This document shows, piece by piece, positions 25,080 to 33,429 of a stretch of 64,000 bases of DNA. Numbering within the stretch: the first letter of the stretch is position 1; each line of letters begins with the position of its first letter. The stretch comes from Mesorhizobium opportunistum WSM2075 (lineage in GTDB: Bacteria; Pseudomonadota; Alphaproteobacteria; Rhizobiales; Rhizobiaceae), in NCBI RefSeq assembly GCF_000176035.2, contig NC_015675.1:6080001-6144000 (forward strand), given 5' to 3'. A program made the translations under genes and the position numbers. A model generated the notes under the pieces. It was not told the DNA's origin. It was given only the letters and a program-made list of their open reading frames with translations, and did not search any database.

Positions 25080-26372
25080 TCATGCTCTTTCTGGATCGAT
25101 CCGGTCGAGGAAATCGCTCACCCGATCGGCTCCGCCATCAGGCTCGCTGCCGACCATGACCGCAACCGAAAAGGCAATGAGGGAGGAGACCGGCGTGTGA
25201 CTGCGCGCACCGGCCCGCAGGTTCATGACCAGGGTTGGCGACAGGAAGAGCCCTGAGCGCAGCACCGATCGCCAATCCGCAGGGAGCATGCCGCGCCGCT
25301 CGAGCTCCAGTAGCAATGGCCGCCACAGCGCGGTCGCCTTGACCTCCAGCAAGTCGCGGCGGACGGGGCTCAGGTCCCAGTCCGTGTCGACATGGAGCAG
25401 GTTCCCGTCCAGCCGCGCCTGCGCGCGAAAAGCCTCGGTCGCGATGGCCGGATCGTAGAGCCAGAACGGATGGGCGAAGATGTTGTGGAACGTCGCTTTC
25501 ACCTCCGCCAGCAGCGTCGGGATATGCGAGCCGGCAAAGGCGGGATCGAAGAAGGACAGTGCAGCCCTCCCCGCGTTCTCGGTGTACCAGACATTGGCGT
25601 TGTGGGCGTCGCCATGCGCGACCACGCCGCCGGCATCGGCAAGCCGATCCGGCCGCAAGCGCGCGGTCGCGACATCGAAAAGCTCACCGATGCCCTTGGT
25701 GTAAAGCTGGCCGTTGATGACGAACTTCAGCCGCGAAAACCGGTCCCAGTCGAGTTCCGCGCCGGGAAAGGCAAACGACTTGCCGACATAGAAATCGGCC
25801 AGCCGGCCGCCTGGCGATGCGCGTGTATCCGGATCGATCAGCCGCTCATAAAACAGCCGATGGATCGGCTCCGCCGCCACCTCCGCAACGGTCACAGGAT
25901 GCAGCGTCTCAAGATAGACCTCGAGCAACCTTGCGGACAGGTCGCGCTCGGCAAGGGCCGCCTGTCGCCTTTTCTCGGGATCATCTTCGGCATCCAGCGC
26001 GAACAGCACGTCCGAAAATCTCGGATCCATGCGGCGGCGATAGACAAGGATCTGTTCGCCCGGCTGGGCCGACATATGGACGGGCTGGTCGACCGGCAGG
26101 CCGGCGCGCGACAGGATCTCGGCCCGGTAGTACTCACCGGTCATGCCTTCCTCCCGCTCCTCCTGATGGAACTTGAAGAAATAGGCCTCGCCGTCGCTAT
26201 CGAAGAAACCGTTCAAAGAATTGAGGCTGTATTTGTCCACGTTTATGCGGACATTGCCGGGGTTCATCCCGAACAGATCGCCCAGCAATGCCGAAAGCGC
26301 TTGCTGCGCCGCCGCGACATCATGCTGCGCGAGAGCCCGGATTCGCGCCGTGCGGCTCCGTGGCTGCGTCAT
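25080..26372 (-). CDS. APH/choline-kinase-fold phosphotransferase
   Basis: 430-aa protein of the aminoglycoside-phosphotransferase/protein-kinase-like fold. The catalytic loop VAHGDAHNANVWY fits HGDxHxxN, with D as base and N as metal ligand, and SFFDPAFAG supplies the second metal-binding Asp. Small-molecule kinases of this fold phosphorylate sugars, amino alcohols, homoserine or methylthioribose. It is monocistronic, with a HutC-type operator 58 bp upstream, so it belongs to the same regulon as the neighbouring dehydrogenases and may trap their substrate by phosphorylation. At 430 aa it is longer than typical APH proteins (about 270-360), with about 45 extra N-terminal residues. Confidence 0.75.
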   Translation of the reverse strand: MTQPRSRTARIRALAQHDVAAAQQALSALLGDLFGMNPGNVRINVDKYSLNSLNGFFDSDGEAYFFKFHQEEREEGMTGEYYRAEILSRAGLPVDQPVHMSAQPGEQILVYRRRMDPRFSDVLFALDAEDDPEKRRQAALAERDLSARLLEVYLETLHPVTVAEVAAEPIHRLFYERLIDPDTRASPGGRLADFYVGKSFAFPGAELDWDRFSRLKFVINGQLYTKGIGELFDVATARLRPDRLADAGGVVAHGDAHNANVWYTENAGRAALSFFDPAFAGSHIPTLLAEVKATFHNIFAHPFWLYDPAIATEAFRAQARLDGNLLHVDTDWDLSPVRRDLLEVKATALWRPLLLELERRGMLPADWRSVLRSGLFLSPTLVMNLRAGARSHTPVSSLIAFSVAVMVGSEPDGGADRVSDFLDRIDPERA

Positions 26373-26429
26373 CTGCCGTCCCTTCCAGCCAAGCCGTCCA
26401 GCAGAGGCAAAGCCACCTTCCCCAGTACA

Positions 26430-26441
26430 TGTATATACATT
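26430..26441. promoter_or_regulatory. HutC-type operator 2 (kinase promoter)
   Basis: ATGTATATACAT, a perfect 12-bp palindrome containing the TGTATATACA core expected for HutC-subfamily GntR regulators. It sits 58 bp upstream of the kinase start, just past the end of the regulator gene itself. Confidence 0.65.
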
Positions 26442-26480
26442 TACAGCGAACGCTCCACGGCTTGTGCTTTCTCGTCGACG

Positions 26481-27212
26481 TCAATTGGTTCTGGAGGGGG
26501 AATAGCGACTGCCGAGCGAATAGCGGCTGCCGGCGTAGGTGAGCTTGCTGATCGTGGCGACGACCGCGCCCGTCCACGTGCGGCGGTGCAGGAGAAGGCA
26601 ACAGCTGCCGACATCGATGCCCAGATGCCGCGCCGTCTCCTTGTCGGCCGGAATCGCGGAGATGATGTGCTCGACCTCGGTCACCGGGGTCTTCTGCATG
26701 AGGTAGTCATAGGTCGCCGTCTTGGTGAAATCCTGTTTGTCGTAGTCTGGGATCAGGCTCGGATTGACGAAGCGCTCTTCCAATTGAACCGGCAGGTCGT
26801 TCTCGAAATTGACGACCACCGAATGATAGATCGAGACCCGCTTTGGAAACTCGAACGACAGCGCGAGCTCCTTCGACGGCATGATCGTTTCGAGGACGAG
26901 AACCTCGGAGCGATGCCTGTTGCCGCGCTCGACGATCTCTGCCGCGATGTTGTTGATCTCGATCAGCGTCGACTGGGGCCGAGGCGGCGCGATAAACGTG
27001 CCGACACCTTGCAATCGGATCAGGAATCCCGCCGCGGTCAGTTCCCGCAGGGCGCGGTGAACCGTCATTCGCGACACACCAAGCGAAACCACCAACTCAT
27101 TCTCGGACGGCAGCTTGCGATCCTTGCCCCACCGGCCCGTTCCGATGTTGGTCAGGATATAATCCTTCACCTTCTCGTAGAGCGGGCTCGCCGTATCGGG
27201 CAAATCGATCAT
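26481..27212 (-). CDS. GntR family regulator, HutC subfamily
   Basis: 243-aa regulator with an N-terminal winged helix (PLYEKVKDYILTNIGTGRW, LPSENELVVSLGVSRMTVHR, LQGVGTFIA) and a C-terminal UTRA effector domain. It is strikingly close in layout to HutC, the urocanate-responsive repressor of histidine use, though no hut genes are nearby. Its ATG overlaps the stop of the zinc dehydrogenase gene, so it is cotranscribed with the SDR-HisD-like-ADH operon. Three TATACAA-type operators around it suggest it represses four transcription units. The C-terminus repeats a GSRYSLGSRYSP motif. Confidence 0.88.
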   Translation of the reverse strand: MIDLPDTASPLYEKVKDYILTNIGTGRWGKDRKLPSENELVVSLGVSRMTVHRALRELTAAGFLIRLQGVGTFIAPPRPQSTLIEINNIAAEIVERGNRHRSEVLVLETIMPSKELALSFEFPKRVSIYHSVVVNFENDLPVQLEERFVNPSLIPDYDKQDFTKTATYDYLMQKTPVTEVEHIISAIPADKETARHLGIDVGSCCLLLHRRTWTGAVVATISKLTYAGSRYSLGSRYSPSRTN

Positions 27213-28270
27213 GTCAAAATCCTTTCCGCCAATTTGTCGAAAATCAAAGCGGGCTCAACAGGTTGCCGCATGCGGATGATTGTTTTCAAGCCATCGCTGC
27301 GCCCCGCCAACAGCCGTTCATAAGCAGCCGGAACCTCGTCCAGGCCGATCTCGCGATCGATCAGGGCGAGCAGCGGTTCGCTGAGTTCACCCAGCATCCG
27401 CACCGCGTCGGGCAGTTCGTCGGCGAAGGCATGGCATCCCAGCAAAGCGATCTCGCGTTCGACCAGAAGGTTGGGATCGATGTCGAGGCGACCATGGAAG
27501 ATGCCGACCATCGCCACCGCGCTGCCGGAATCGAGCACGCCGAGCAACTGGTTGAATGCGGCGATGCTGCCCGTCGCCTCGACGGCCGCCAGCAGCGGGG
27601 CGTTGGCGGTTGCCGCAGCAATGGCATCGCGGTCGAGATCGACAATCGTGGCTCCAGTCACCTGGGCCACACGGGCGCAGCGGGCCTGGTTGCGGTCGGC
27701 GACCAGCACCGTGCCGGCGAAGGTTTGCGACAGCAGCAGCGCGGCAAGACCGCCAATCGGCCCGCAGCCGACAACAAGCACCGAGCCCGTCGTCTTTGGC
27801 AGGCGCCGCACCGCGTGCAGCGCCACCGCAAGCGGCTCGGCCATCGCCGCGACCCGCTCGTCAAGGTCGGCATCGATGACATGCAGCAGACGTGCGGGCA
27901 ACATGGCCTGTTCGGCAAAGGCGCCGTCGCAGATTTCTCCGACGAAACCCAGCGACCCGCAGAGATGCCGCCTGCCGGCGCGGCATTGCGCGCAGTCCCC
28001 GCACCAGAACCGGGAATCGGCAACCACCCTGTCGCCGACGGAGACGGTATCGACGCCCTCGCCGATGGCGATCACCGTGCCGGTCAGCTCATGGCCGGCC
28101 GTCGATGGCGAGCGGCTTATCCACTGCCCGGTGCGGAAATTGTGCAGGTCCGAACCGCAGATGCCGGCGGCATCGACCCTGAGCTTCACCCAGCCCACAT
28201 CCGGAATCCCTGGCGTGGCTATATCTTCGACGCGCAGATCACCGGGGCCATAAAGTCGTGCCGCCTTCAT
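27209..28270 (-). CDS. Zinc-dependent medium-chain alcohol dehydrogenase
   Basis: 353-aa MDR-family dehydrogenase. The catalytic-zinc region GICGSDLHNF and TAGHELTG and the structural-zinc cysteines in CGDCAQCRAGRRHLC are intact, and VLVVGCGPIGGLAALL binds NAD. It resembles sorbitol/threonine dehydrogenases acting on polyols or 2-hydroxy compounds. It lies 15 nt after the HisD-like gene, in the order SDR, HisD-like, ADH, regulator. In dihydroxypropanesulfonate degraders an MDR, an SDR and a HisD homologue (HpsN) work together, a possible parallel. Confidence 0.87.
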   Translation of the reverse strand: MKAARLYGPGDLRVEDIATPGIPDVGWVKLRVDAAGICGSDLHNFRTGQWISRSPSTAGHELTGTVIAIGEGVDTVSVGDRVVADSRFWCGDCAQCRAGRRHLCGSLGFVGEICDGAFAEQAMLPARLLHVIDADLDERVAAMAEPLAVALHAVRRLPKTTGSVLVVGCGPIGGLAALLLSQTFAGTVLVADRNQARCARVAQVTGATIVDLDRDAIAAATANAPLLAAVEATGSIAAFNQLLGVLDSGSAVAMVGIFHGRLDIDPNLLVEREIALLGCHAFADELPDAVRMLGELSEPLLALIDREIGLDEVPAAYERLLAGRSDGLKTIIRMRQPVEPALIFDKLAERILT

Positions 28271-28285
28271 CGCGATCGCCTCCGT

Positions 28286-29608
28286 TCAGCCGGCAAGGTA
28301 GCGGTCGCGGATCTCCGAGACCGCGTTTTCATGCGAGCTGAAACCCTCGTAACGGGCGAGTCTGCGGGCGTGCCGCGCCAGTTCCGGATAGGCGGCCGAG
28401 GTGACATAGCCAACCGACGAGCGCTTGACGAAATCCGTCACCGAGAGCGGCCCATAGGTTCGCGCCCAGCGGCTGGTCGGCAGCACCGCGTTCGGCCCGA
28501 GGACGAAATTGGCAAGCGTCACCGGCGTATGCGGTCCCATGAGGATTTCGGCCGCCTCGGTGATGTGCCCGAGATGCGCGAACGGCTCCTTCGACAAGAT
28601 TTCCAGATGTTCGGGCGCATAGTCGTTGATGAAACGGTAGCTGTCTTCCAGCGACGCGGTCAGCACGATGCCGCCACGCTTTCCGGTCAGCACCGCGCGC
28701 GAGAATTCGACGCGCTGTTCGGTCATCCGCGACCAATGTTCAGGAAGTGCCGCAAGCGCTGCCTCGGCGACCTTGCGGCTGTGGGTCACCAGATAGGCCG
28801 AGGAATCCGGGCCATGCTCGGCCTCGATCAAAAGATCGAGCGCGGCAAGGCCACCGTCGACGCTGTCGTCGGCAAAGATGATCGCTTCCGACGGGCCGGC
28901 GGGCAGGCCGGTGTTGATGATCGAGGACAGCACGCTCTTGGCCGCCACCACCCAGGGGCTGCCGGGGCCGACGATCTTGAGTGCCGGCTGCACGGTCTCG
29001 GTGCCGTAGGCGACGGCGGCGACCGCTTGCGCGCCGCCGCATTTGTAGACGGTACTCACCCCGGCGAGGCGAGCGGCGACCAAGGTCGCAGCGTCCACCG
29101 AACCATCCGATGTCGGCGGCGTCACGATCGCGATCCGCGGCACGCCGGCGATGACAGCCGGTACCGATGTCATCATCGTCACCGAGGGAAATGCACCCTT
29201 GCCGCGCGGCACGTAAAGCGCCACGGAGGCGATCGGCGTGTACCGGTCGCCGGCATAGGCGCCCGGCCGGACTTCCTTGAGCCACATCGTTTCCGGCTTC
29301 TGCTCTTCATGGAAGCGCCTGATGTTGTCGATGCCGAAGCCGATGCTTTCCACGACATCCTTCTCGACCTTGTCGAATGCCGCGTCGAACTCGGCCTCCG
29401 ACACCTTCAGTCCGCCTTCGGCCACATCGGCCTTGTCGAGTTCCCTGGCGAAGCGGATCAAAGCGGCGTCGCCCTCGTCCTTGACGGCCTGGATGATCGG
29501 GCGGACCTTTTCGACGAAGACCGACAGATCGCCCTCGGCGCGTTTCAGAAGGCCGGCCCGCTGGGTGGCATCGAGCGATGACAGATCGTGGAAGCTGACG
29601 TCGGACAT
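28286..29608 (-). CDS. Histidinol dehydrogenase homologue with altered zinc ligands (HpsN-like?)
   Basis: 440-aa HisD-family protein, start at ATG 29608 after AAGGAAA. The catalytic Glu-His pair is kept (E333-H334 in YAPEHLEI), as are the first and last metal-site histidines (H265 in EAEHGPDS, H426 near the C-terminus). Of the four E. coli zinc ligands, Gln259 corresponds to Glu262 and Asp360 to Asn367, and the His of GTNHVLPT is Ala374. It is therefore probably not a biosynthetic HisD but a catabolic paralogue performing a four-electron alcohol-to-acid oxidation on another substrate. HpsN, oxidising 2,3-dihydroxypropane-1-sulfonate, is the known precedent and fits the TauT-type importer. Confidence 0.8.
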   Translation of the reverse strand: MSDVSFHDLSSLDATQRAGLLKRAEGDLSVFVEKVRPIIQAVKDEGDAALIRFARELDKADVAEGGLKVSEAEFDAAFDKVEKDVVESIGFGIDNIRRFHEEQKPETMWLKEVRPGAYAGDRYTPIASVALYVPRGKGAFPSVTMMTSVPAVIAGVPRIAIVTPPTSDGSVDAATLVAARLAGVSTVYKCGGAQAVAAVAYGTETVQPALKIVGPGSPWVVAAKSVLSSIINTGLPAGPSEAIIFADDSVDGGLAALDLLIEAEHGPDSSAYLVTHSRKVAEAALAALPEHWSRMTEQRVEFSRAVLTGKRGGIVLTASLEDSYRFINDYAPEHLEILSKEPFAHLGHITEAAEILMGPHTPVTLANFVLGPNAVLPTSRWARTYGPLSVTDFVKRSSVGYVTSAAYPELARHARRLARYEGFSSHENAVSEIRDRYLAG

Positions 29609-29690
29609 GGAAATTTCCTTCTGTTGGAACGCAACGTACCGGCCGGTCACATTGCGGAAAACTTTGATTTCGAACCTATAGCGGGCTGCC

Positions 29691-30464
29691 TCAGATCGAT
29701 GCCAGGAAGCCGCCATCCACCGGAATGGATTGGCCGGTGATGTAGGCTGCAGCATCCGAGGCAAGGAACACGGCTACGCCGTGCAGGTCGCGCAGATCGC
29801 CGAAACGATGCTGCGGGATCTTGGCCAACATCGACTGCTGCCACGCCTCGCTGCTGTAGAACACGTCCGTCATCGCCGTCCTGAAGTAGCCCGGGGCAAT
29901 GGCATTGACCCTGATGCCCAGATCCGCCCACTCCGCTGCCAGCGCCCGCGTCATGCCGAGCAGGCCCGACTTGGACGAGCCGTACGGGACCGCGGTCGGA
30001 ATGCCGACTTCGGATGTCAGCGAGCATAGATTGATGATGACGCCGGGCCGTCCGGCGTCGCGCATCTGCCGCGCCGCTGCCTGGGCGCAGAAGAAGGCTC
30101 CTTTGAGATTGGTGTCGACGATCCGGTCCCAGAGCGCCTCGTCGACATCGAGCGAAGGCCGCACTTCTTCCATCCCGGCATTGTTGACGAGGATGTCGAG
30201 ACCGCCCAGCAGGCTAGCAGCCTCGGCGGTGGCCGCCCGGCAACGGCCGACATCGGTGACGTCGAGGGCGACGGCATGCGCAACTCCGCCGGCCGCGCGG
30301 ATGGCCGCTATCGTCTCATCGAGGGAGGCCAGGCTGCGCGCCGTGACCGCAACGTCGGCGCCGGCCGCGCTCAGCGCCTCGGCGATGCTGCGCCCGATGC
30401 CGCGGCTGGCACCGGTGACAAGCGCTTTCCTGCCGGAGAGGTCGAAGAGAGAAGCATTGCGCAT
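29691..30464 (-). CDS. Short-chain dehydrogenase/reductase
   Basis: 257-aa classical SDR with TGASRGIG cofactor motif, NNAG, catalytic Ser in INLCSLTSE, YGSSK catalytic pair and a C-terminal PVDGGF. It is an NAD(P)-dependent oxidoreductase for a secondary alcohol or ketone. It is the first gene of the leftward operon that continues with the HisD-like and zinc dehydrogenases and ends with the HutC-like regulator. The gap to its divergent neighbour holds the third HutC-type operator. Confidence 0.88.
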   Translation of the reverse strand: MRNASLFDLSGRKALVTGASRGIGRSIAEALSAAGADVAVTARSLASLDETIAAIRAAGGVAHAVALDVTDVGRCRAATAEAASLLGGLDILVNNAGMEEVRPSLDVDEALWDRIVDTNLKGAFFCAQAAARQMRDAGRPGVIINLCSLTSEVGIPTAVPYGSSKSGLLGMTRALAAEWADLGIRVNAIAPGYFRTAMTDVFYSSEAWQQSMLAKIPQHRFGDLRDLHGVAVFLASDAAAYITGQSIPVDGGFLASI

Positions 30465-30518
30465 GTGATCTCCTGGGCAGCTTCGGCGCCAAGTCCAAGA
30501 CTAACGAACCTTAGGTTC

Positions 30519-30538
30519 CATATACAAGCATATACAAA
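30519..30538. promoter_or_regulatory. HutC-type operator 3 (divergent promoter)
   Basis: Tandem CATATACAAG and CATATACAAA, two 10-bp half-sites, 55 bp upstream of the SDR start and 167 bp before the aminotransferase. The first copy is identical to part of operator 1 at 25008-25017. One protein here could control both divergent units. Confidence 0.6.
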
Positions 30539-30704
30539 CCATTTCGGCTAGGCTATTTGTGACGTCGTCCACCAGTGCACCCTGCAGGCGACCGGCTTGC
30601 CCCCGGGAGGATGCAGCGAAATCCGGTGTTTGAGAACCCGGCCGATGACGGGAGTCTGTCGGCTGCCGAAGAGGAGCCCGCGCCCCGTGTCGAAATCCTC
30701 GCAT

Positions 30705-31790
30705 ATGGTCAGAACCGAAGTCACGCATCTGTCGCCTTACAATTCAGGGCTGACAATCGACGAGGTCATGGCGCGATACGCGCCCGCCAGGATCGCCAAG
30801 CTAGGTTCGAACGAAAACCCGCTTGGGCCGAGCCCGACCCTGGCGACGATAATGGAGGCCGGCTCCGAGATGTTCCGGCTCTATCCGGACCCCGCAGGGC
30901 GCAAGCTCCGCCAGGCGATCGGCGACAAATACACCGTCGCCGGGGATCAGGTCATCCTTGGCAACGGCTCCGAAGACCTTCTCTCCGTCATAAGCCGCGC
31001 CGTCTTGCGGCCGGGCGACGCCGTCGTCACACTCTATCCGTCGTTCCCGCTGCACGAAGACTACGCCACGTTGATGGGCGCGACCGTCAGGCGCGTTGCC
31101 GTCAACGACGACCTCACGATCAACGTCGATGCGCTGACCGAGGCGGTGCGCGAGCGTCCCCGCATGCTGGTGTTTTCGAACCCGATGAACCCGGTCGGCA
31201 GTTGGCTGTCGGGCAGCGATCTGTCGAGGGTGCTGGATGCAGTCGGCGACGAGACGCTGATCGTCGTCGACGAGGCCTATGCCGAATATGCCGTGGGCGA
31301 CGACTATGTTTCCTCCCTGCCCTGTCTCGCCAAACGTGACCGGTCCTGGATCGTATTGCGGACATTTTCGAAGGCATTTGGCCTAGCGGGCCTGCGCATC
31401 GGCTTCGGCATCGTCGGCGACCCGGAGCTGCGTGCGCTGTTTGATCGTGTCCGCACACCGTTCAACGTCAACGCCATGGCCCAGGCCGCAGCACTCGCGG
31501 CGCTCGCCGATGAGGAACACCTCGCCAAGGTGGTCGCGCTGGCCAAGGCGGAGAGAGCACGCGTCGAGAGTTTCCTCATCAGCAAGGGCGTCGAGGTCGC
31601 GCCTTCCAGAGGCAACTTCCTGTTCTTCAACTGCCGGCAAAATGCCAGCGCATTCGTCGAGGGCTTGCTGCGCGAAGGCGTCATCGTCAAACCCTGGAGA
31701 CAGGAAGGCTACGACACGTATGTGCGTGTCAGCATGGGCTCACCGTTGGAAAACGATCACTTTATGGCCGCGCTCTCGCAACTGTTGTGA
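30705..31790 (+). CDS. HisC-like class I/II aminotransferase
   Basis: 361-aa fold-type I PLP enzyme of the histidinol-phosphate aminotransferase group: LGSNENPLGPSP, YPDPAGRKLRQAI, NPMNPVGSW, VVDEAYAEYA and the Schiff-base lysine in LRTFSKAFGLAGLR. I chose ATG 30705 (MVRTEVTHLSPY), where HisC-type proteins begin; the frame is open upstream to 30597. It is divergent from the SDR operon across operator 3 and followed by an amine oxidase, so a catabolic transaminase seems more likely than a second histidine-biosynthesis enzyme. Confidence 0.82.
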   Translation: MVRTEVTHLSPYNSGLTIDEVMARYAPARIAKLGSNENPLGPSPTLATIMEAGSEMFRLYPDPAGRKLRQAIGDKYTVAGDQVILGNGSEDLLSVISRAVLRPGDAVVTLYPSFPLHEDYATLMGATVRRVAVNDDLTINVDALTEAVRERPRMLVFSNPMNPVGSWLSGSDLSRVLDAVGDETLIVVDEAYAEYAVGDDYVSSLPCLAKRDRSWIVLRTFSKAFGLAGLRIGFGIVGDPELRALFDRVRTPFNVNAMAQAAALAALADEEHLAKVVALAKAERARVESFLISKGVEVAPSRGNFLFFNCRQNASAFVEGLLREGVIVKPWRQEGYDTYVRVSMGSPLENDHFMAALSQLL

Positions 31791-31898
31791 TTTCCCGAAA
31801 GCCATGCTGAATTGCCGCGCGCCCGGCTCGATATTCGCGGGTCTGCCATTTCTCGCGGGCGCAGTCACGCCACCACCAAGCCTATAAGAGCCCGCAAT

Positions 31899-33182
31899 AT
31901 GTCCGAGAGCAGCCTGCCCAGGAGCCTCTACCGCGAAACGGCAGGCGGCACCGGTAGTTATCCCACGCTCGCCGGCGCGCAGCGGGCAAGGATCGCCATT
32001 GTCGGCGGCGGCTTCACAGGCCTTTCGACCGCCTTGCATCTGGCGGAAGCCGGCGACGACGTTGCCGTGCTCGAGGCTCAGCAGCCGGGTTGGGGCGCTT
32101 CGGGCAGAAATGGCGGCCAGGCCAATCCCGGTCTCAAATACGACCCCGACACGATCGAGGCAATGTTCGGCCCAGAGCTGGGGCTGCGGATGATCGATTT
32201 CTCCTATGGCGCGCCGGATTTCACCTTCGGCCTCATCAAGCGCCTGTCGATCGCCTGCGAGGCGCGGCAGAACGGTACCATACGCGCGGCCATCCGGCCG
32301 AAGCCGGAAGCCGCCGTTCGGGCCACGGCCGCCCAATGCGCGCGGCGAGGCATGCCGGTCGACATGCTGGACGCAAAGGCGATGGCGGCACGAACCGGAA
32401 CCGACAGATATACATCCGGCATGTTCGATGCCCGCGGCGGCGACCTCCATCCCTTGAAATACAGCCTTGGCCTGGCTGCCGCCGCGCAGAGCGCCGGCGC
32501 GCGGATTTTTGGCGGCAGCGAAGTCTTCGCGCTGAAGAGGAGGGCTGGACGGTGGGTGCTCAAAACCACCGGCGGCACCGTCAGCGCCGAGAAGGTGCTT
32601 ATCGCGACCAACGGCTATACAGGCGCCCTATGGCCAGGGCTTGAGCAGTCCCTTGTTCCTGTGTTCAGCGCGATTGCGGCGACCGAACCGCTTACACCGG
32701 CGATCGCGGCCGCAATCCTGCCCGAAAGGCCCGTCGTCTACGAAGCCGGCAACATCACCGTGTACTACCGCATCGATGCCGAGAGGCGCCTTCTCATGGG
32801 CGGCCGGGGACCGATGAGCCCGATCGAAAATGCCTCCGCCATTCGCTATCTCACCGACTATGCACTGCGGCTTTGGCCGGCGCTTGCGGGGGTACGGTGG
32901 ACACATGGCTGGAATGGCCGGGTCGCAATCACCAAGGACCATCTCCTGCACGTTCACGAGCCGGAAGATGGCGTGCTGATCTGCCTTGGCTATAACGGCC
33001 GTGGCGTCGCCATGGCCTCGGCGATGGGCGCCGCCCTGGCGCAGCGCCTGCGCGGTGATGAGACGTCGCCGTTTCCCATGCCGATATCGCCGCTCAAGCC
33101 AATCCGGTTTCACCGCTTCTGGCCGCTCGGCGTGAAGGCAGCGATCCTTTCGGGGCGACTGAAGGACCGGTTCGGCCTCTGA
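31899..33182 (+). CDS. FAD-dependent amine oxidoreductase (PuuB/OrdL-like)
   Basis: 427-aa DAO-family flavoprotein with FAD motif IAIVGGGFTGLSTALHLAEAG and the GWGASGRNGGQANPG segment typical of gamma-glutamylputrescine oxidase-like enzymes. It would oxidise a primary or secondary amine to an aldehyde or imine. It follows the HisC-like aminotransferase by 108 bp on the same strand. No glutamate-polyamine ligase (PuuA) is present, so a classic Puu pathway is not supported. Confidence 0.83.
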   Translation: MSESSLPRSLYRETAGGTGSYPTLAGAQRARIAIVGGGFTGLSTALHLAEAGDDVAVLEAQQPGWGASGRNGGQANPGLKYDPDTIEAMFGPELGLRMIDFSYGAPDFTFGLIKRLSIACEARQNGTIRAAIRPKPEAAVRATAAQCARRGMPVDMLDAKAMAARTGTDRYTSGMFDARGGDLHPLKYSLGLAAAAQSAGARIFGGSEVFALKRRAGRWVLKTTGGTVSAEKVLIATNGYTGALWPGLEQSLVPVFSAIAATEPLTPAIAAAILPERPVVYEAGNITVYYRIDAERRLLMGGRGPMSPIENASAIRYLTDYALRLWPALAGVRWTHGWNGRVAITKDHLLHVHEPEDGVLICLGYNGRGVAMASAMGAALAQRLRGDETSPFPMPISPLKPIRFHRFWPLGVKAAILSGRLKDRFGL

Positions 33183-33329
33183 CGCGAAGAGTTCGCCCGG
33201 CCTGACGGCCCTGGGACCTGTCACGGGCTGCCGGCGGTTTTGGCGCGCGCCCTTTTCATATTCGAACGCGAAGCCAGCCATTTTCGCTCGGTAGCGCTAC
33301 CGCGTGGCCGACCAAATTATAGGCATACT

Positions 33330-33382
33330 TGCCGATTGACAAAAATCATAACAGGGGACCAAGATCATATGACCATCAACGA
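33330..33382 (+). promoter_or_regulatory. Promoter with shared element (copy A), sugar ABC operon
   Basis: TTGACA at 33336-33341, an 18-bp spacer and CAAGAT at 33360-33365, then TCATATGACCATCAACGA (33365-33382) across the likely start site. The 18-mer is identical to 44442-44459, and TGCCGATTGACA (33330-33341) is identical to 44408-44419. The binding-protein start codon is 48 bp downstream. Confidence 0.7.
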
Positions 33383-33392
33383 TCTTGGTCCC
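33355..33392 (+). other. 12-bp-stem hairpin enclosing element A
   Basis: GGGACCAAGATC (33355-33366) pairs perfectly with GATCTTGGTCCC (33381-33392) around a 14-nt loop that carries most of the shared TATGACCATCAA element. It could act as an extended operator or as a leader-RNA hairpin. The other copies of the element lack such arms. Confidence 0.6.
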
Positions 33393-33429
33393 GAGGTTGC
33401 CCCTCGGCATTGGCGAAAAGGAGAGCCAG

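Noticed and set aside
28286..31790. Histidine biosynthesis genes hisD and hisC
   Set aside because: The HisD homologue has altered metal ligands, and both genes lie among catabolic oxidoreductases and a HutC-like regulator, with no other his genes.
31899..33182. Putrescine (Puu) pathway
   Set aside because: The oxidase resembles PuuB, but no gamma-glutamylputrescine synthetase or PuuD hydrolase is present.
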